Shown: in pieces, positions 16,152-22,158 of the stretch
Layout of the letters: each line of letters begins with the position of its first letter
How positions within the stretch are numbered: position 1 is the first letter of the stretch
IMG/VR virus record: IMGVR_UViG_3300025154_000362
Span: 1-25,393 of that record
DNA from: a virus
Strand: one strand, 5' to 3'
Length of the DNA stretch: 25,393 bases
The notes under the pieces: model-generated
What the model was told of the DNA's origin: nothing
Database searches by the model: none
Seen by the model: the letters and a program-made list of their open reading frames with translations, nothing else
Made by a program: the position numbers and the translations under genes

Positions 16152-16370
16152 ATGGCCGACATCTGCGACGACGCAACCAAATCGGACGAAGAGTGGGTGG
16201 CGATAAAGATCAAAGAGGCCCGCCGCGCGCTGGACCGGCCATCGGCTACCCACTGCGACGATTGCGGGGATGAGATCCCCGAGGAGCGGCGGGCCTTGGT
16301 TCCCGGTTGTCGGACTTGCATCGGATGCCAGGTGGAGCGGGAAAACGGGCGGGCTTATCGGGCGAGGTGA
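16152..16370 (+). CDS. TraR/DksA-type C4 zinc-finger protein
   Basis: This 72-residue protein has the TraR/DksA zinc finger: C35-D-D-C38, a 17-residue spacer with I-P-E-E-R-R, then C56-I-G-C59. The length is typical for the short phage and plasmid TraR proteins, which can bind in the secondary channel of RNA polymerase and change promoter choice without ppGpp. It is the last gene before the terminator at 16408, so it is at the end of the late transcript. It starts four bases after the preceding stop. Confidence 0.88.
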   Translation: MADICDDATKSDEEWVAIKIKEARRALDRPSATHCDDCGDEIPEERRALVPGCRTCIGCQVERENGRAYRAR

Positions 16371-16407
16371 GTTGGTACATCTTTGCACCAAAACCCACAA
16401 AAAAAGC

Positions 16408-16437
16408 GGGGATTCCATTTTTGGAATCCCCTTTTTT
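16408..16437 (+). terminator. Strong intrinsic terminator
   Basis: A perfect nine-base-pair stem (GGGGATTCC at 16408-16416 with GGAATCCCC at 16423-16431) and a six-base loop are followed by TTTTTT at 16432-16437. The preceding A-run at 16398-16405 could make it work in both directions. It lies 38 bases after the TraR gene and separates the late module from the next operon. Confidence 0.92.
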
Positions 16438-16465
16438 ATTACCAACCCACCTTAGTATGAACCCA

Positions 16466-16479
16466 AAACTTTTAAGTTT
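16466..16479. promoter_or_regulatory. Short palindrome upstream of the promoter, possible operator
   Basis: AAACTT and AAGTTT flank a TT centre, giving a perfect 14-base palindrome 29 bases upstream of the -35 box. A repressor or the adjacent HTH protein could bind here. A second palindrome-like site, TGTA-G-TACA at 16524-16532, overlaps the spacer and -10 region. No binding is demonstrated. Confidence 0.4.
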
Positions 16480-16507
16480 GCCCACAAAAATAATTTTAAA
16501 AATATAC

Positions 16508-16536
16508 TTGACATCCACCATGCTGTAGTACATAAC
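16508..16536 (+). promoter_or_regulatory. Sigma-70-like promoter of the regulatory/recombination operon
   Basis: TTGACA at 16508-16513 is a perfect -35 box and CATAAC at 16531-16536 a reasonable -10 (4 of 6) at the ideal 17-base spacing. AT-rich DNA with an ATTTTAAAA tract directly upstream may act as an UP element. The site lies just after the terminator and 25 bases before the first gene of the next operon, whose ribosome site is GGAGG at 16546-16550. Confidence 0.8.
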
Positions 16537-16560
16537 ACCTAAAACGGAGGACGAAACTAC

Positions 16561-16788
16561 ATGCAGACGACACTACATATCCCCTACGGCGCGTTGCAAA
16601 GGCTGGCCGACGTGACAGGGTGCAAGGCCAGCCTTTTGAGCGATTATGCCGCCGGAAGAAAGCGACCGGGGCGCGACCGGGCCGTGGACCTGGAGGTTGC
16701 GACCGGGATTAATCGGCACCTTTGGCTTTACGGGACTCCCGACGAACTCAAGCCCGCAATTATCGAAGCTGCCAAGCTGGCCGCATAA
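16561..16788 (+). CDS. Small HTH DNA-binding protein (Cro/YdaS-like)
   Basis: The 75-residue protein has a helix-turn-helix around residues 10-40: ALQRLADVTGCKASLLSDYA, then A-G-R-K-R-P-G-R-D-R-A, where the two helices, the glycine turn and the R-K-R tail are characteristic of Cro/YdaS-type phage regulators. It is the first gene after the promoter, with GGAGG ten bases before the ATG. A repressor of its own promoter is a natural proposal given the palindromes at 16466 and 16524, but this is inference. No larger CI-type repressor is visible in the window. Confidence 0.75.
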   Translation: MQTTLHIPYGALQRLADVTGCKASLLSDYAAGRKRPGRDRAVDLEVATGINRHLWLYGTPDELKPAIIEAAKLAA

Positions 16789-16810
16789 AAATTTTAAAGG
16801 AGCAAAATCC

Positions 16811-17422
16811 ATGGGCAAAGAAATCGTTCCGGTAAACTTCGACTTCAACGGCTCCAACATCTCAACGATCATCGACGGCGGCGGCGACCCATGGTGGATC
16901 GCCAAGGAGGTTTGCGACGTTCTTGGCCTGACAAACCCGACCGAGGCGTTAAGGTCTCTGGATGACGATGAAAAAAATACCCTAAGGATTACTGAGGGTA
17001 TTCAGGGCAACCCCAACAAGGCCATTATCTCCGAATCCGGCCTCTATTCTCTGATCCTCCGCTCCCGCAAACCAGAAGCCAAAGCGTTCAAAAAGTGGAT
17101 CACCTCCGAAGTGCTGCCGACGATCCGCAAGACCGGGGCATACGCTGCCGACGAAGCTTCGCGCCTCAAAGCCCTGAACGACCCCTCCAGCCTGCGCGAA
17201 GCGCGCCCGAACGATCTATTTAAATGGATGAGCGAAAACAAATGGATTTACCGGCGCCCGGGTGGAAAGCAATGGCTTGGATACCAGGACAAGGTGCAGC
17301 AAGGGCTCATCACTCATAAGGTCCACACCGTGTTGCAGCCCGACGGAACGGACAAGATTTATGAGCGCGTTCTGATTACTCCTAAGGGAGTCACCAAAAT
17401 GGCGGCGCTCCTGAAAAACTAA
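16811..17422 (+). CDS. BRO-N / KilAC-type phage antirepressor
   Basis: From ATG 16811 (after AAAGGAG) the product is 203 residues. Residues 5-112 form a BRO-N domain: P-W-W-I-A-K-E-V-C-D-V-L-G-L, LDDDEKNTLRI, I-I-S-E-S-G-L-Y-S-L-I-L-R-S-R and KAFKKWITSEVLPTIRKTG are the standard blocks. The C-terminal part (about 133-203, D-L-F-K-W-M-S-E-N-K-W-I-Y-R-R and L-I-T-P-K-G-V-T-K-M) is a KilAC/ANT-type domain. Such proteins, exemplified by P1 Ant and P22-like Ant, interfere with phage repressors or bind DNA. Position directly after the HTH gene supports a regulatory role in the lysis-lysogeny or early switch. Confidence 0.92.
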   Translation: MGKEIVPVNFDFNGSNISTIIDGGGDPWWIAKEVCDVLGLTNPTEALRSLDDDEKNTLRITEGIQGNPNKAIISESGLYSLILRSRKPEAKAFKKWITSEVLPTIRKTGAYAADEASRLKALNDPSSLREARPNDLFKWMSENKWIYRRPGGKQWLGYQDKVQQGLITHKVHTVLQPDGTDKIYERVLITPKGVTKMAALLKN

Positions 17423-17432
17423 GGGGGTCACA

Positions 17433-17573
17433 ATGCTCCACCGAATCAATAACAAAGTCGTAATTGCCAGAAAGCTCGGCGAAACGCCCTACACGCCATG
17501 GGAGCTGATTCGCATGGCCCTGGGCCTCGCGGTTTTCTTCGCCGTCATCGGCGGCATCTATATCGTAATTTAA
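17433..17573 (+). CDS. Small single-TM membrane protein
   Basis: The 46-residue product has a basic N-terminus (M-L-H-R-I-N-N-K-V-V-I-A-R-K) and a hydrophobic C-terminal helix (about 25-46, MALGLAVFFAVIGGIYIVI), so it would be a tail-anchored membrane protein. A purine-rich AAGGGGGT at 17420-17428 provides the ribosome site. It lies between the antirepressor and the pentapeptide gene. Small phage membrane proteins in early operons can act in superinfection exclusion, but no such function is shown here. Confidence 0.6.
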   Translation: MLHRINNKVVIARKLGETPYTPWELIRMALGLAVFFAVIGGIYIVI

Positions 17574-17588
17574 AAGGAGGGCAAGGCC

Positions 17589-18065
17589 GTGATAGACAGA
17601 AAAGAACTCGAAGAAATCTTGGCTCAGCATAAACTGTGGATGCAAAGTAATGGTGGTAGCCGGGCCGACCTGCGCCGGGCCGACCTGCGCCGGGCCGACC
17701 TGCGCTGGGCCGACCTGCGCCGGGCCGACCTGCGCTGGGCCGACCTGAGCGGGGCCGACCTGCGCTGGGCCGACCTGAGCGGGGCCGACCTGCGCTGGGC
17801 CGACCTGACCGATGCCGACCTGCGCGGGGCCGACCTGAGCCGGGCCGACCTGAGCGGGGCCGACCTGATTGTCATGCAGCTAAATCAATATCAGGTGTTT
17901 GTACAAAAAGAATTTACGCGCATCGGCTGCGAATACCACAAAAACGAGGAATGGCAGAAATGGGGGCCTACCGACGTAAAACATATGGCGCACGATGCCG
18001 AAGCATTTTGGACGCCGTACAAGCCTGTCGTATGCGCGGCTATCGCGGCTTTGGCGCAAAAATAA
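17589..18065 (+). CDS. Pentapeptide-repeat protein
   Basis: The start is GTG 17589, after AAAGGAGGGC. The 158-residue protein has a short leader ([18 protein letters not shown]), then 14 consecutive pentapeptides with the A-D-L-x-x rule (R/W/G/D-A-D-L-R/S/T/I; residues 25-94), which should form a right-handed quadrilateral beta-helix of about 3.5 turns. The C-terminal part ([31 protein letters not shown]) resembles one seen at the end of other phage pentapeptide proteins. Family members such as MfpA and Qnr mimic DNA and protect or inhibit gyrase. Here the target is unknown. An early-operon position would suit protection of, or interference with, a host DNA-binding enzyme. Confidence 0.9.
   Translation: MIDRKELEEILAQHKLWMQSNGGSRADLRRADLRRADLRWADLRRADLRWADLSGADLRWADLSGADLRWADLTDADLRGADLSRADLSGADLIVMQLNQYQVFVQKEFTRIGCEYHKNEEWQKWGPTDVKHMAHDAEAFWTPYKPVVCAAIAALAQK
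17661..17870 (+). repeat. Array of 14 near-identical 15-base repeats
   Basis: Each unit has the core GGCCGACCTG plus variable outer bases, and 14 exact-length units cover 210 bases in frame. The middle ten bases vary only at a single position in one unit (GATGCC in place of GGGCC-like), so the codons are as conserved as the residues. This suggests recent tandem expansion or gene conversion. It is a coding repeat and not a CRISPR array. Confidence 0.95.
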
Positions 18066-18079
18066 AAGGAGGTGAGAAC

Positions 18080-18751
18080 GTGAGTGTGCATAAACTGAAA
18101 GATGAAGGACAAGAGTTTTCTTCCAAGGAGCTGGATCTACTGATTCGTTATGATGAGATTTTCAGGAATGCGGATGCCCCGCTCTGCCCCAAATGCGAGC
18201 GCGAAAAAAGCCCCATGCCCGGCCCTTCCGGCGGCATCGGTGGCGGCCCCTGCCTCTATTGCATCGAAGAGGCACTCCGGACCAAAAAGCCGATCCTGAT
18301 TAAGCACCTGCCCGAGCGCTGGCCGGCGGACGCGCACCTTATCCAGATGGCCCACGATCTCATTAAACGCTTCCATCCGGACGCCGCGCGCGCCTCCATC
18401 GCCTACTTGATGAAGGCCAAGCACGGCGAAACCAACGGCAAGATAGTGCTCGGTTCGTGCGCCAAGCAGAGCCCCAAGAACAAGATGCTCCACGGCTGGG
18501 ACTACATCATCGAAATCGCCTGGGACATGTGGGCGATGTTCCGACAAGAGCAGCGCGAAGCCCTGCTGCTGCATGAGATTTGCCACATCTGTAAGGACGG
18601 CGGCCAGTGGAAGCTTGAGAGCCACACCGTGGAAGAGCATGTGCGCGTTATCGAGGCTTACGGCCTTTGGAAGCCTGATCTGCAAGCGTTCGCTGAGGCC
18701 ATCAGATCGTCCGAAGAACAGGAAGAAGATAAGCAACTCAAGTTGGTTTAG
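18080..18751 (+). CDS. Putative phage metallopeptidase with N-terminal CxxC pairs
   Basis: GTG 18080 follows a near-perfect AAAGGAGGTGA, giving 223 residues. The C-terminal half has a zinc-peptidase motif LLLHEICHICKDGG with His165, Glu166 and His169, then SHTVEEH (His182 as likely third ligand) and VIEAYGLWKP, as in the Pfam-style phage metallopeptidase family. The N-terminal 70 residues carry CPKC (36-39) and CLYC (58-61), a probable zinc ribbon. Middle segment P-I-L-I-K-H-L-P-E-R-W and H-P-D-A-A-R-A-S-I-A-Y-L fits the family's beta-sheet region. Its substrate is unknown. It is downstream of the pentapeptide gene. The alternative starts further upstream (17951) overlap that gene and are rejected. 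Confidence 0.8.
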   Translation: MSVHKLKDEGQEFSSKELDLLIRYDEIFRNADAPLCPKCEREKSPMPGPSGGIGGGPCLYCIEEALRTKKPILIKHLPERWPADAHLIQMAHDLIKRFHPDAARASIAYLMKAKHGETNGKIVLGSCAKQSPKNKMLHGWDYIIEIAWDMWAMFRQEQREALLLHEICHICKDGGQWKLESHTVEEHVRVIEAYGLWKPDLQAFAEAIRSSEEQEEDKQLKLV

Positions 18752-18757
18752 GGGAAG

Positions 18758-18822
18758 ATGATACGGCCGGCGGCCCGATGCCGCCAACGACAAGGTGAAA
18801 GGATAATGGGATGAACTACTAA
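18758..18822 (+). other. Possible leader ORF and minigene upstream of a hairpin
   Basis: An 18-codon ORF (ATG 18758, TGA 18812-18814) overlaps a four-codon minigene ATG-AAC-TAC-TAA (18811-18822) that has AAAGGA seven bases upstream. No family evidence exists. The arrangement, before the hairpin at 18848, would fit a leader or attenuator-like element, but it could also be chance. Confidence 0.2.
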
Positions 18823-18847
18823 AAGCCGACCGATTACGGATTGATTA

Positions 18848-18875
18848 CGCCCCTCTCTCGCCGTTGAGAGGGGCG
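18848..18875. promoter_or_regulatory. GC-rich perfect hairpin in an intergenic stretch
   Basis: CGCCCCTCTC (18848-18857) pairs with GAGAGGGGCG (18866-18875) around an eight-base loop. No T-run follows, so it does not look like a standard terminator. It lies 30 bases before ATG 18905 and could stabilise RNA or affect translation of that gene. Confidence 0.6.
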
Positions 18876-18904
18876 ACGTGAACCCGCAATCACAAGGAGA
18901 CGGT

Positions 18905-19072
18905 ATGCAGCTTGTTATTGAAATCAGCGAGAAGGCATTCGACTACCTGCGCAAAGGCATAGCAAAGCCCGAATTTATGGCGGCGGCCATAATCGAATCC
19001 AGAGTGGAACGGTTCGGAGATCTTAGGCAAGAATATGTTCCTTCCTTTTTAGACGGACGAAAGTCCGCATAG
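18905..19072 (+). CDS. Small hypothetical protein
   Basis: ATG 18905 is chosen over GTG 18878 because AAGGAG is five bases before it. The 55-residue product is MQLVIEISEKAFDYLRKG near the start and ends DLRQEYVPSFLDGRKSA. It is soluble-looking, mixed alpha/beta, and the EISEKAFDYLRKG motif is of a type I have seen in small phage proteins of unknown role. No function assigned. Confidence 0.55.
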   Translation: MQLVIEISEKAFDYLRKGIAKPEFMAAAIIESRVERFGDLRQEYVPSFLDGRKSA

Positions 19073-19080
19073 GAGGCCCC

Positions 19081-19737
19081 ATGTACGCGGAGAACATCAA
19101 AGAGCGAGCGATTGAGCGTGAACTACAGAAGGAAAGGCGCACCGTGCCCTATCCGAAGTGCACCGAAATTTGCAGCGTGACAGAGGTTTGGGGCGAGGAT
19201 GAGTGCCGCCTGATCTGTCCGCAGAAATTTTGCAACGGTGTCGCCCGGCTTGTCGTCGCGCTCATGGTGGCCGGACTTCTCTTTGGGTGCGCCGGCTGGA
19301 CCTACAACGGCATAACCCGCGAAGACCTCCAGGGCGGCGACTTTATATCGGTATCCGCCGGCTTTGGCGCATCCTACCTCGTCCACACGGCAAGCCATAT
19401 CGTGGCCGCTGAGATCGCTGGCGAGCCGTGGCACTACGATGGCCTATCCGAGATCGTTGACGGCGACCTATCGCCCTCCGAGGCGCGCTGGTTCGCTCGG
19501 GCCGGATTCCTGGGGCAACTTGCGGTGGGGTGGACGATGAAGGCTTGCGGTGCCGATGGGCCGTTCGCTCGGGGGTACTACACCGGGGCGATGTTTGAGG
19601 TTGCCACCTATCCGGCGCTGGTGGGGCTGTCTGGAGACGGAAACGATATTGAGATGATCGAGGACAACGGCGGACATGGGTATGCCGAATGGGCGGCTTA
19701 CTCTGCTGCGGCTGTTGGGTTGGTTTTTAGTAGGTAA
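19081..19737 (+). CDS. Membrane/lipoprotein-like protein with Cys-rich N-terminal domain
   Basis: The 218-residue product begins at ATG 19081, after AGGAGG. Residues 1-52 are charged and carry cysteines at 27, 31, 42, 46 and 51. Residues 55-70 (ARLVVALMVAGLLFGC) form a hydrophobic segment ending in a lipobox-like L-F-G-C, after which the chain reads ASYLVHTASHIVAAE (about 97-111) and continues with conserved-looking Gly/Ala-rich segments. The H-x-x-x-H-x-x-x-x-E spacing at 102, 106 and 111 could bind metal, but I cannot match it to a known protease. A membrane anchor is likely. If the lipobox is used, the N-terminal 50 residues would be an unusual long extension. The neighbours provide no clue to function. 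Confidence 0.55.
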   Translation: MYAENIKERAIERELQKERRTVPYPKCTEICSVTEVWGEDECRLICPQKFCNGVARLVVALMVAGLLFGCAGWTYNGITREDLQGGDFISVSAGFGASYLVHTASHIVAAEIAGEPWHYDGLSEIVDGDLSPSEARWFARAGFLGQLAVGWTMKACGADGPFARGYYTGAMFEVATYPALVGLSGDGNDIEMIEDNGGHGYAEWAAYSAAAVGLVFSR

Positions 19738-19758
19738 GGATAGGGGGGAGCGTGGCTT

Positions 19759-20064
19759 ATGAAAGAGATAAACGAGGATGACGTTTTGGCTTACGACCCG
19801 TTTGAGGGAGACTTTGGCGACACTGGCGACCGCACCTTGAAAGACAAGATGGTAACAGCCCGCAAGGGCGGTGAGTGCCATATGTGCGCCGGAAATATCG
19901 TGCCGGGTGAGCGCATCCGCTCAAGGTCAGACATTTTCGATGGGCAGATGATGTATTTCAGGTGGTGCAACGCTTGCTGCCGGGCGATGGCTGACAGTTG
20001 GGAAGATGGGGGCCTCGCGCTTGAAGAAAGAACATCAATGGGCAGCGAGATGCGCTCAAAATGA
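19759..20064 (+). CDS. Small CxxC zinc-binding protein
   Basis: Preceded by GGGGGGAG, this 101-residue protein has an acidic N-terminus (D-P-F-E-G-D-F-G-D-T-G-D) and a treble-clef-like core ARKGGECHMCAGNIVPGE with C40 and C43, then W-C-N-A-C-C-R-A-M with C70 and C73. That pattern recurs in small phage proteins of unknown function. The stop overlaps a short ORF start (ATGA at 20061). It could bind nucleic acid or protein; nothing in the neighbourhood specifies which. Confidence 0.65.
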   Translation: MKEINEDDVLAYDPFEGDFGDTGDRTLKDKMVTARKGGECHMCAGNIVPGERIRSRSDIFDGQMMYFRWCNACCRAMADSWEDGGLALEERTSMGSEMRSK

Positions 20065-20159
20065 CCAGCAAGCCGCAACCAAATAACGCCGCCCGGCCAG
20101 AGGCGCAAGGAGCCCGTAATGGGGCTGTGCAGCAAAACAAGCGTCTCCCCGGTTCGTGA
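20061..20159 (+). CDS. Possible 32-codon ORF
   Basis: An ORF of 32 residues starts in an ATGA overlap with the previous gene and ends at TGA 20157-20159. It is low in hydrophobic residues and resembles no known family. Its 3' end lies in the hairpin at 20147-20168. The coding status is uncertain; it may only be a translation by-product of a structured intergenic stretch. Confidence 0.22.
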   Translation: MTSKPQPNNAARPEAQGARNGAVQQNKRLPGS

Positions 20160-20168
20160 AAGCCGGGG
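20147..20168. promoter_or_regulatory. GC-rich hairpin upstream of the 20197 gene
   Basis: CCCCGGTT (20147-20154) pairs with AGCCGGGG (20161-20168) with one T-G wobble and a six-base loop. A weaker stem (AGCCC 20111-20115 with GGGCT 20122-20126) precedes it. No T-run follows, so I regard it as an RNA structure of unknown role. Confidence 0.5.
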
Positions 20169-20196
20169 CGGGTGGCAAAAAAATAAGGGGGAGAAA

Positions 20197-20466
20197 ATGC
20201 ATCAATCGTTTGGGTATATGGCAAGAAAAGTAAGGATTGTGCTCGATGATGAGCAGGAAAACGCAATTCAAAGCTTTTTCCCTGACGACGAGGAGTTCAA
20301 GGTGTGGCCATTTAACGGGCTTGCGGGTGCCTCTATCTGCCAAGTCATGGGGCCTTACTTCGTTGGCTCGTATGTTTCCAACAGGTATTTTTTGGAGATC
20401 TATAAAGTGATTGAGCGGTGGGAATACATGGTGTGTTACCAACCATATCGGCACATGTGGAGATAG
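20197..20466 (+). CDS. Small hypothetical protein
   Basis: ATG 20197, after AGGGGGAG, is preferred over GTG/ATG further upstream at 20119. The 89-residue product is mixed alpha/beta with an acidic middle (F-F-P-D-D-E-E-F-K-V-W-P) and aromatic C-terminus (Y-M-V-C-Y-Q-P-Y-R-H-M-W-R). No recognisable domain. It lies directly before the exonuclease gene, so a role near recombination cannot be excluded. Confidence 0.6.
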   Translation: MHQSFGYMARKVRIVLDDEQENAIQSFFPDDEEFKVWPFNGLAGASICQVMGPYFVGSYVSNRYFLEIYKVIERWEYMVCYQPYRHMWR

Positions 20467-20470
20467 TGAA

Positions 20471-21034
20471 ATGGCCTACTCCAACACCACAGGAAAGCCA
20501 GCGCCCAGCGACATTTTGCGGCCCTGGATACAATCGGACTACTTCACAGACGAGTCCAAGGCGCGTGGCAACGCCGTCCACGAAGCATGCGCGGTTCATC
20601 TTATGGGAGAGTTCGCCTGGATGGAAAACAAGGCTTGGCGCGGATACCTCGATTCGTTCCTGATTTGGGCCGACCAGGAAAAGCCCAAGCCCCTGCAAGT
20701 CAACGGCCAGACCCTCATCGAGCGCCGCCTGGTAAGCGAGTTCTACAGCTACAGCGGCCAGCCGGACATTCCATGTTACATCGCAACGCGGGGCGGGGCA
20801 GGGGTGGTGGACATCAAGACATCGGTGGCCCTGGGTAAGTCTTGGCCCCTGCAAATCGCGGCCTACCGCAAGCTGGTGGCCGGCGAAACCGGATTGCCGA
20901 TCATGTGGGGTTGCTCCGTGCGCCTCCAAGAAAACGGCGACCCGCCAAAGGTAAAATTTTACGATGATTGGGAGCGCGACTTCAATTTGTTCTTGTCCGC
21001 GCTGAACTTACACCGGCACTTCGCCGGAAAATAA
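20471..21034 (+). CDS. PD-(D/E)XK exonuclease of the RecB/YqaJ-like type
   Basis: This 187-residue protein shows all the RecB-type nuclease motifs: a histidine in RGNAVHEAC (His37), Glu84 in I-E-R-R-L, G-Q-P-D with Asp99, V-D-I-K-T with Asp114 and Lys116, and LQIAAY with Gln128 and Tyr132. Proteins of this class degrade DNA ends 5' to 3' in phage recombination, and Cas4 or RecB C-terminal domains use the same core. Four bases separate it from the previous gene. The RecT-like gene is 1.8 kb downstream in the same operon, so the two would form an exonuclease-annealase pair. The start ATG 20471 gives the proper N-terminus. Confidence 0.85.
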   Translation: MAYSNTTGKPAPSDILRPWIQSDYFTDESKARGNAVHEACAVHLMGEFAWMENKAWRGYLDSFLIWADQEKPKPLQVNGQTLIERRLVSEFYSYSGQPDIPCYIATRGGAGVVDIKTSVALGKSWPLQIAAYRKLVAGETGLPIMWGCSVRLQENGDPPKVKFYDDWERDFNLFLSALNLHRHFAGK

Positions 21035-21045
21035 GGAGGAGAAAA

Positions 21046-21285
21046 GTGGAAAGAAAATACCCGTGCGAAGCAGTAGTGGCCAACGTCAAAAATCTTAAAT
21101 TTGCCGTTCTAAAAACCCCGCTTATTGTCACTGTCCTGGAACCGGCGAAGATTTTGAGTTGCGCTTGCGGGGGCCGGAAGGTTCACCCGATAGAGTTGCC
21201 GGATGGCTACCCTGACCCGCCTGGAAAGTGCGGTTTTTGGACGGCTCTTCCTGAGCAACTGGAATTTTTGGAGGTGCCTCAATGA
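21046..21285 (+). CDS. Small hypothetical protein
   Basis: Start GTG 21046 follows AAGGAGGAG (21033-21041). The 79-residue product is beta-rich, with LKTPLIVTVLEPAKI, two cysteines at 39 and 41 in S-C-A-C-G-G-R-K and a C-terminal L-P-E-Q-L-E-F-L-E-V-P-Q. No named family. The stop overlaps the next start by four bases, so the two proteins are translated together. Confidence 0.6.
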   Translation: MERKYPCEAVVANVKNLKFAVLKTPLIVTVLEPAKILSCACGGRKVHPIELPDGYPDPPGKCGFWTALPEQLEFLEVPQ

Positions 21286-22154
21286 TCAATTGGGACGCAA
21301 TATCACCGATGAACGATGCCGGCGCATCGGTCCGGGCCGCAACAAATGGACTCACACCGGAGCTTCCGAGATCATGCCGCGACATGGATGTCGAGGCCGA
21401 CATGGCGGCCGTCTCCTACAAATTGCCGGCTCCGGCAACGCGCCACGACCCCCTGGACCCGGCCCCCCTGCTGTCCACCTTCGCCCACTACGAACCGCAG
21501 ATCACCGAAATGGAATCCGAAGTAAAGGCCGTCAAAGTCACCGATGAGCCCACGGCCGCCCGCGCCGTCTCCATGGCCGGCCAGACACGCAAGCTGCGCA
21601 ACGAGATCAAAAAGGCGGTCGATGCCGCCTTCCGGCCGGTCAACGACTACAAGAACGCAATCTCCGATGTCACCGGCAAGCTCATCAAGCGCCTGGAGGC
21701 CATGACCAGCGCCCTGGAAAGCGCCAACCGGGCCTTCCTTGTCGCGGAAGATACCAAACGCCGCGAAGCCGCCCGCAAGGCCGAAGAAGAGGCCCGCAAG
21801 GTCCGCATGGCCGCCGAAGCCGCAGCTCGGGCAGAGGCCGAAAAGCAAGCCGAAGCCCTCCAGGTGCCCGTTGAGCAGATCCACGTGGAGCCGGTCTTCG
21901 TGCCCGCCGTGGTCATGCCGCCGACCGAAACGAAGATCACGACGGCCGAGGGCTCCATGAAGATCGAATATGAGATGGTGCCGGAGATCGTGGACTTCCG
22001 CAAGCTGCCGGATGAGTGCTTGCAGGCCCGGGTTAAGGAGATCACGGCGGCGGTTATGCCGTGGATTCGCAAGCGCGGGGCTGCTGGCATCCACAACGAT
22101 CCTGGGATCATCTGGACGCGGCAACCTAAGACTCAGACGCGGGTGGGGAGGTAG
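21282..22154 (+). CDS. Coiled-coil protein of the recombination operon
   Basis: The 290-residue protein has a variable N-terminus (1-80), then a long Ala/Glu/Lys/Arg-rich coiled coil (about 95-200, A-R-K-A-E-E-E-A-R-K and A-E-A-A-A-R-A-E-A-E-K repeats), and a compact C-terminal domain (about 215-280) with S-M-K-I-E-Y-E-M-V-P-E-I-V-D-F-R-K-L-P, and GAAGIHNDPGIIW. That coiled coil plus C-terminal module is common in phage genes near RecT or exonuclease genes, where its role is unknown. The ATGA overlap with the previous gene and its place between exonuclease and RecT suggest a recombination or replication role; this is inferred. Confidence 0.72.
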   Translation: MINWDAISPMNDAGASVRAATNGLTPELPRSCRDMDVEADMAAVSYKLPAPATRHDPLDPAPLLSTFAHYEPQITEMESEVKAVKVTDEPTAARAVSMAGQTRKLRNEIKKAVDAAFRPVNDYKNAISDVTGKLIKRLEAMTSALESANRAFLVAEDTKRREAARKAEEEARKVRMAAEAAARAEAEKQAEALQVPVEQIHVEPVFVPAVVMPPTETKITTAEGSMKIEYEMVPEIVDFRKLPDECLQARVKEITAAVMPWIRKRGAAGIHNDPGIIWTRQPKTQTRVGR

Positions 22155-22158
22155 CGCC

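Noticed and set aside
17661-17870. Direct repeat array as a CRISPR array
   Set aside because: The units are 15 bases with no spacers, are in frame and encode the pentapeptide repeat, so this is coding repetition.
18848-18875. Hairpin as an intrinsic terminator
   Set aside because: There is no T-run after the stem on either strand in the proper position, and the operon continues on the same strand.
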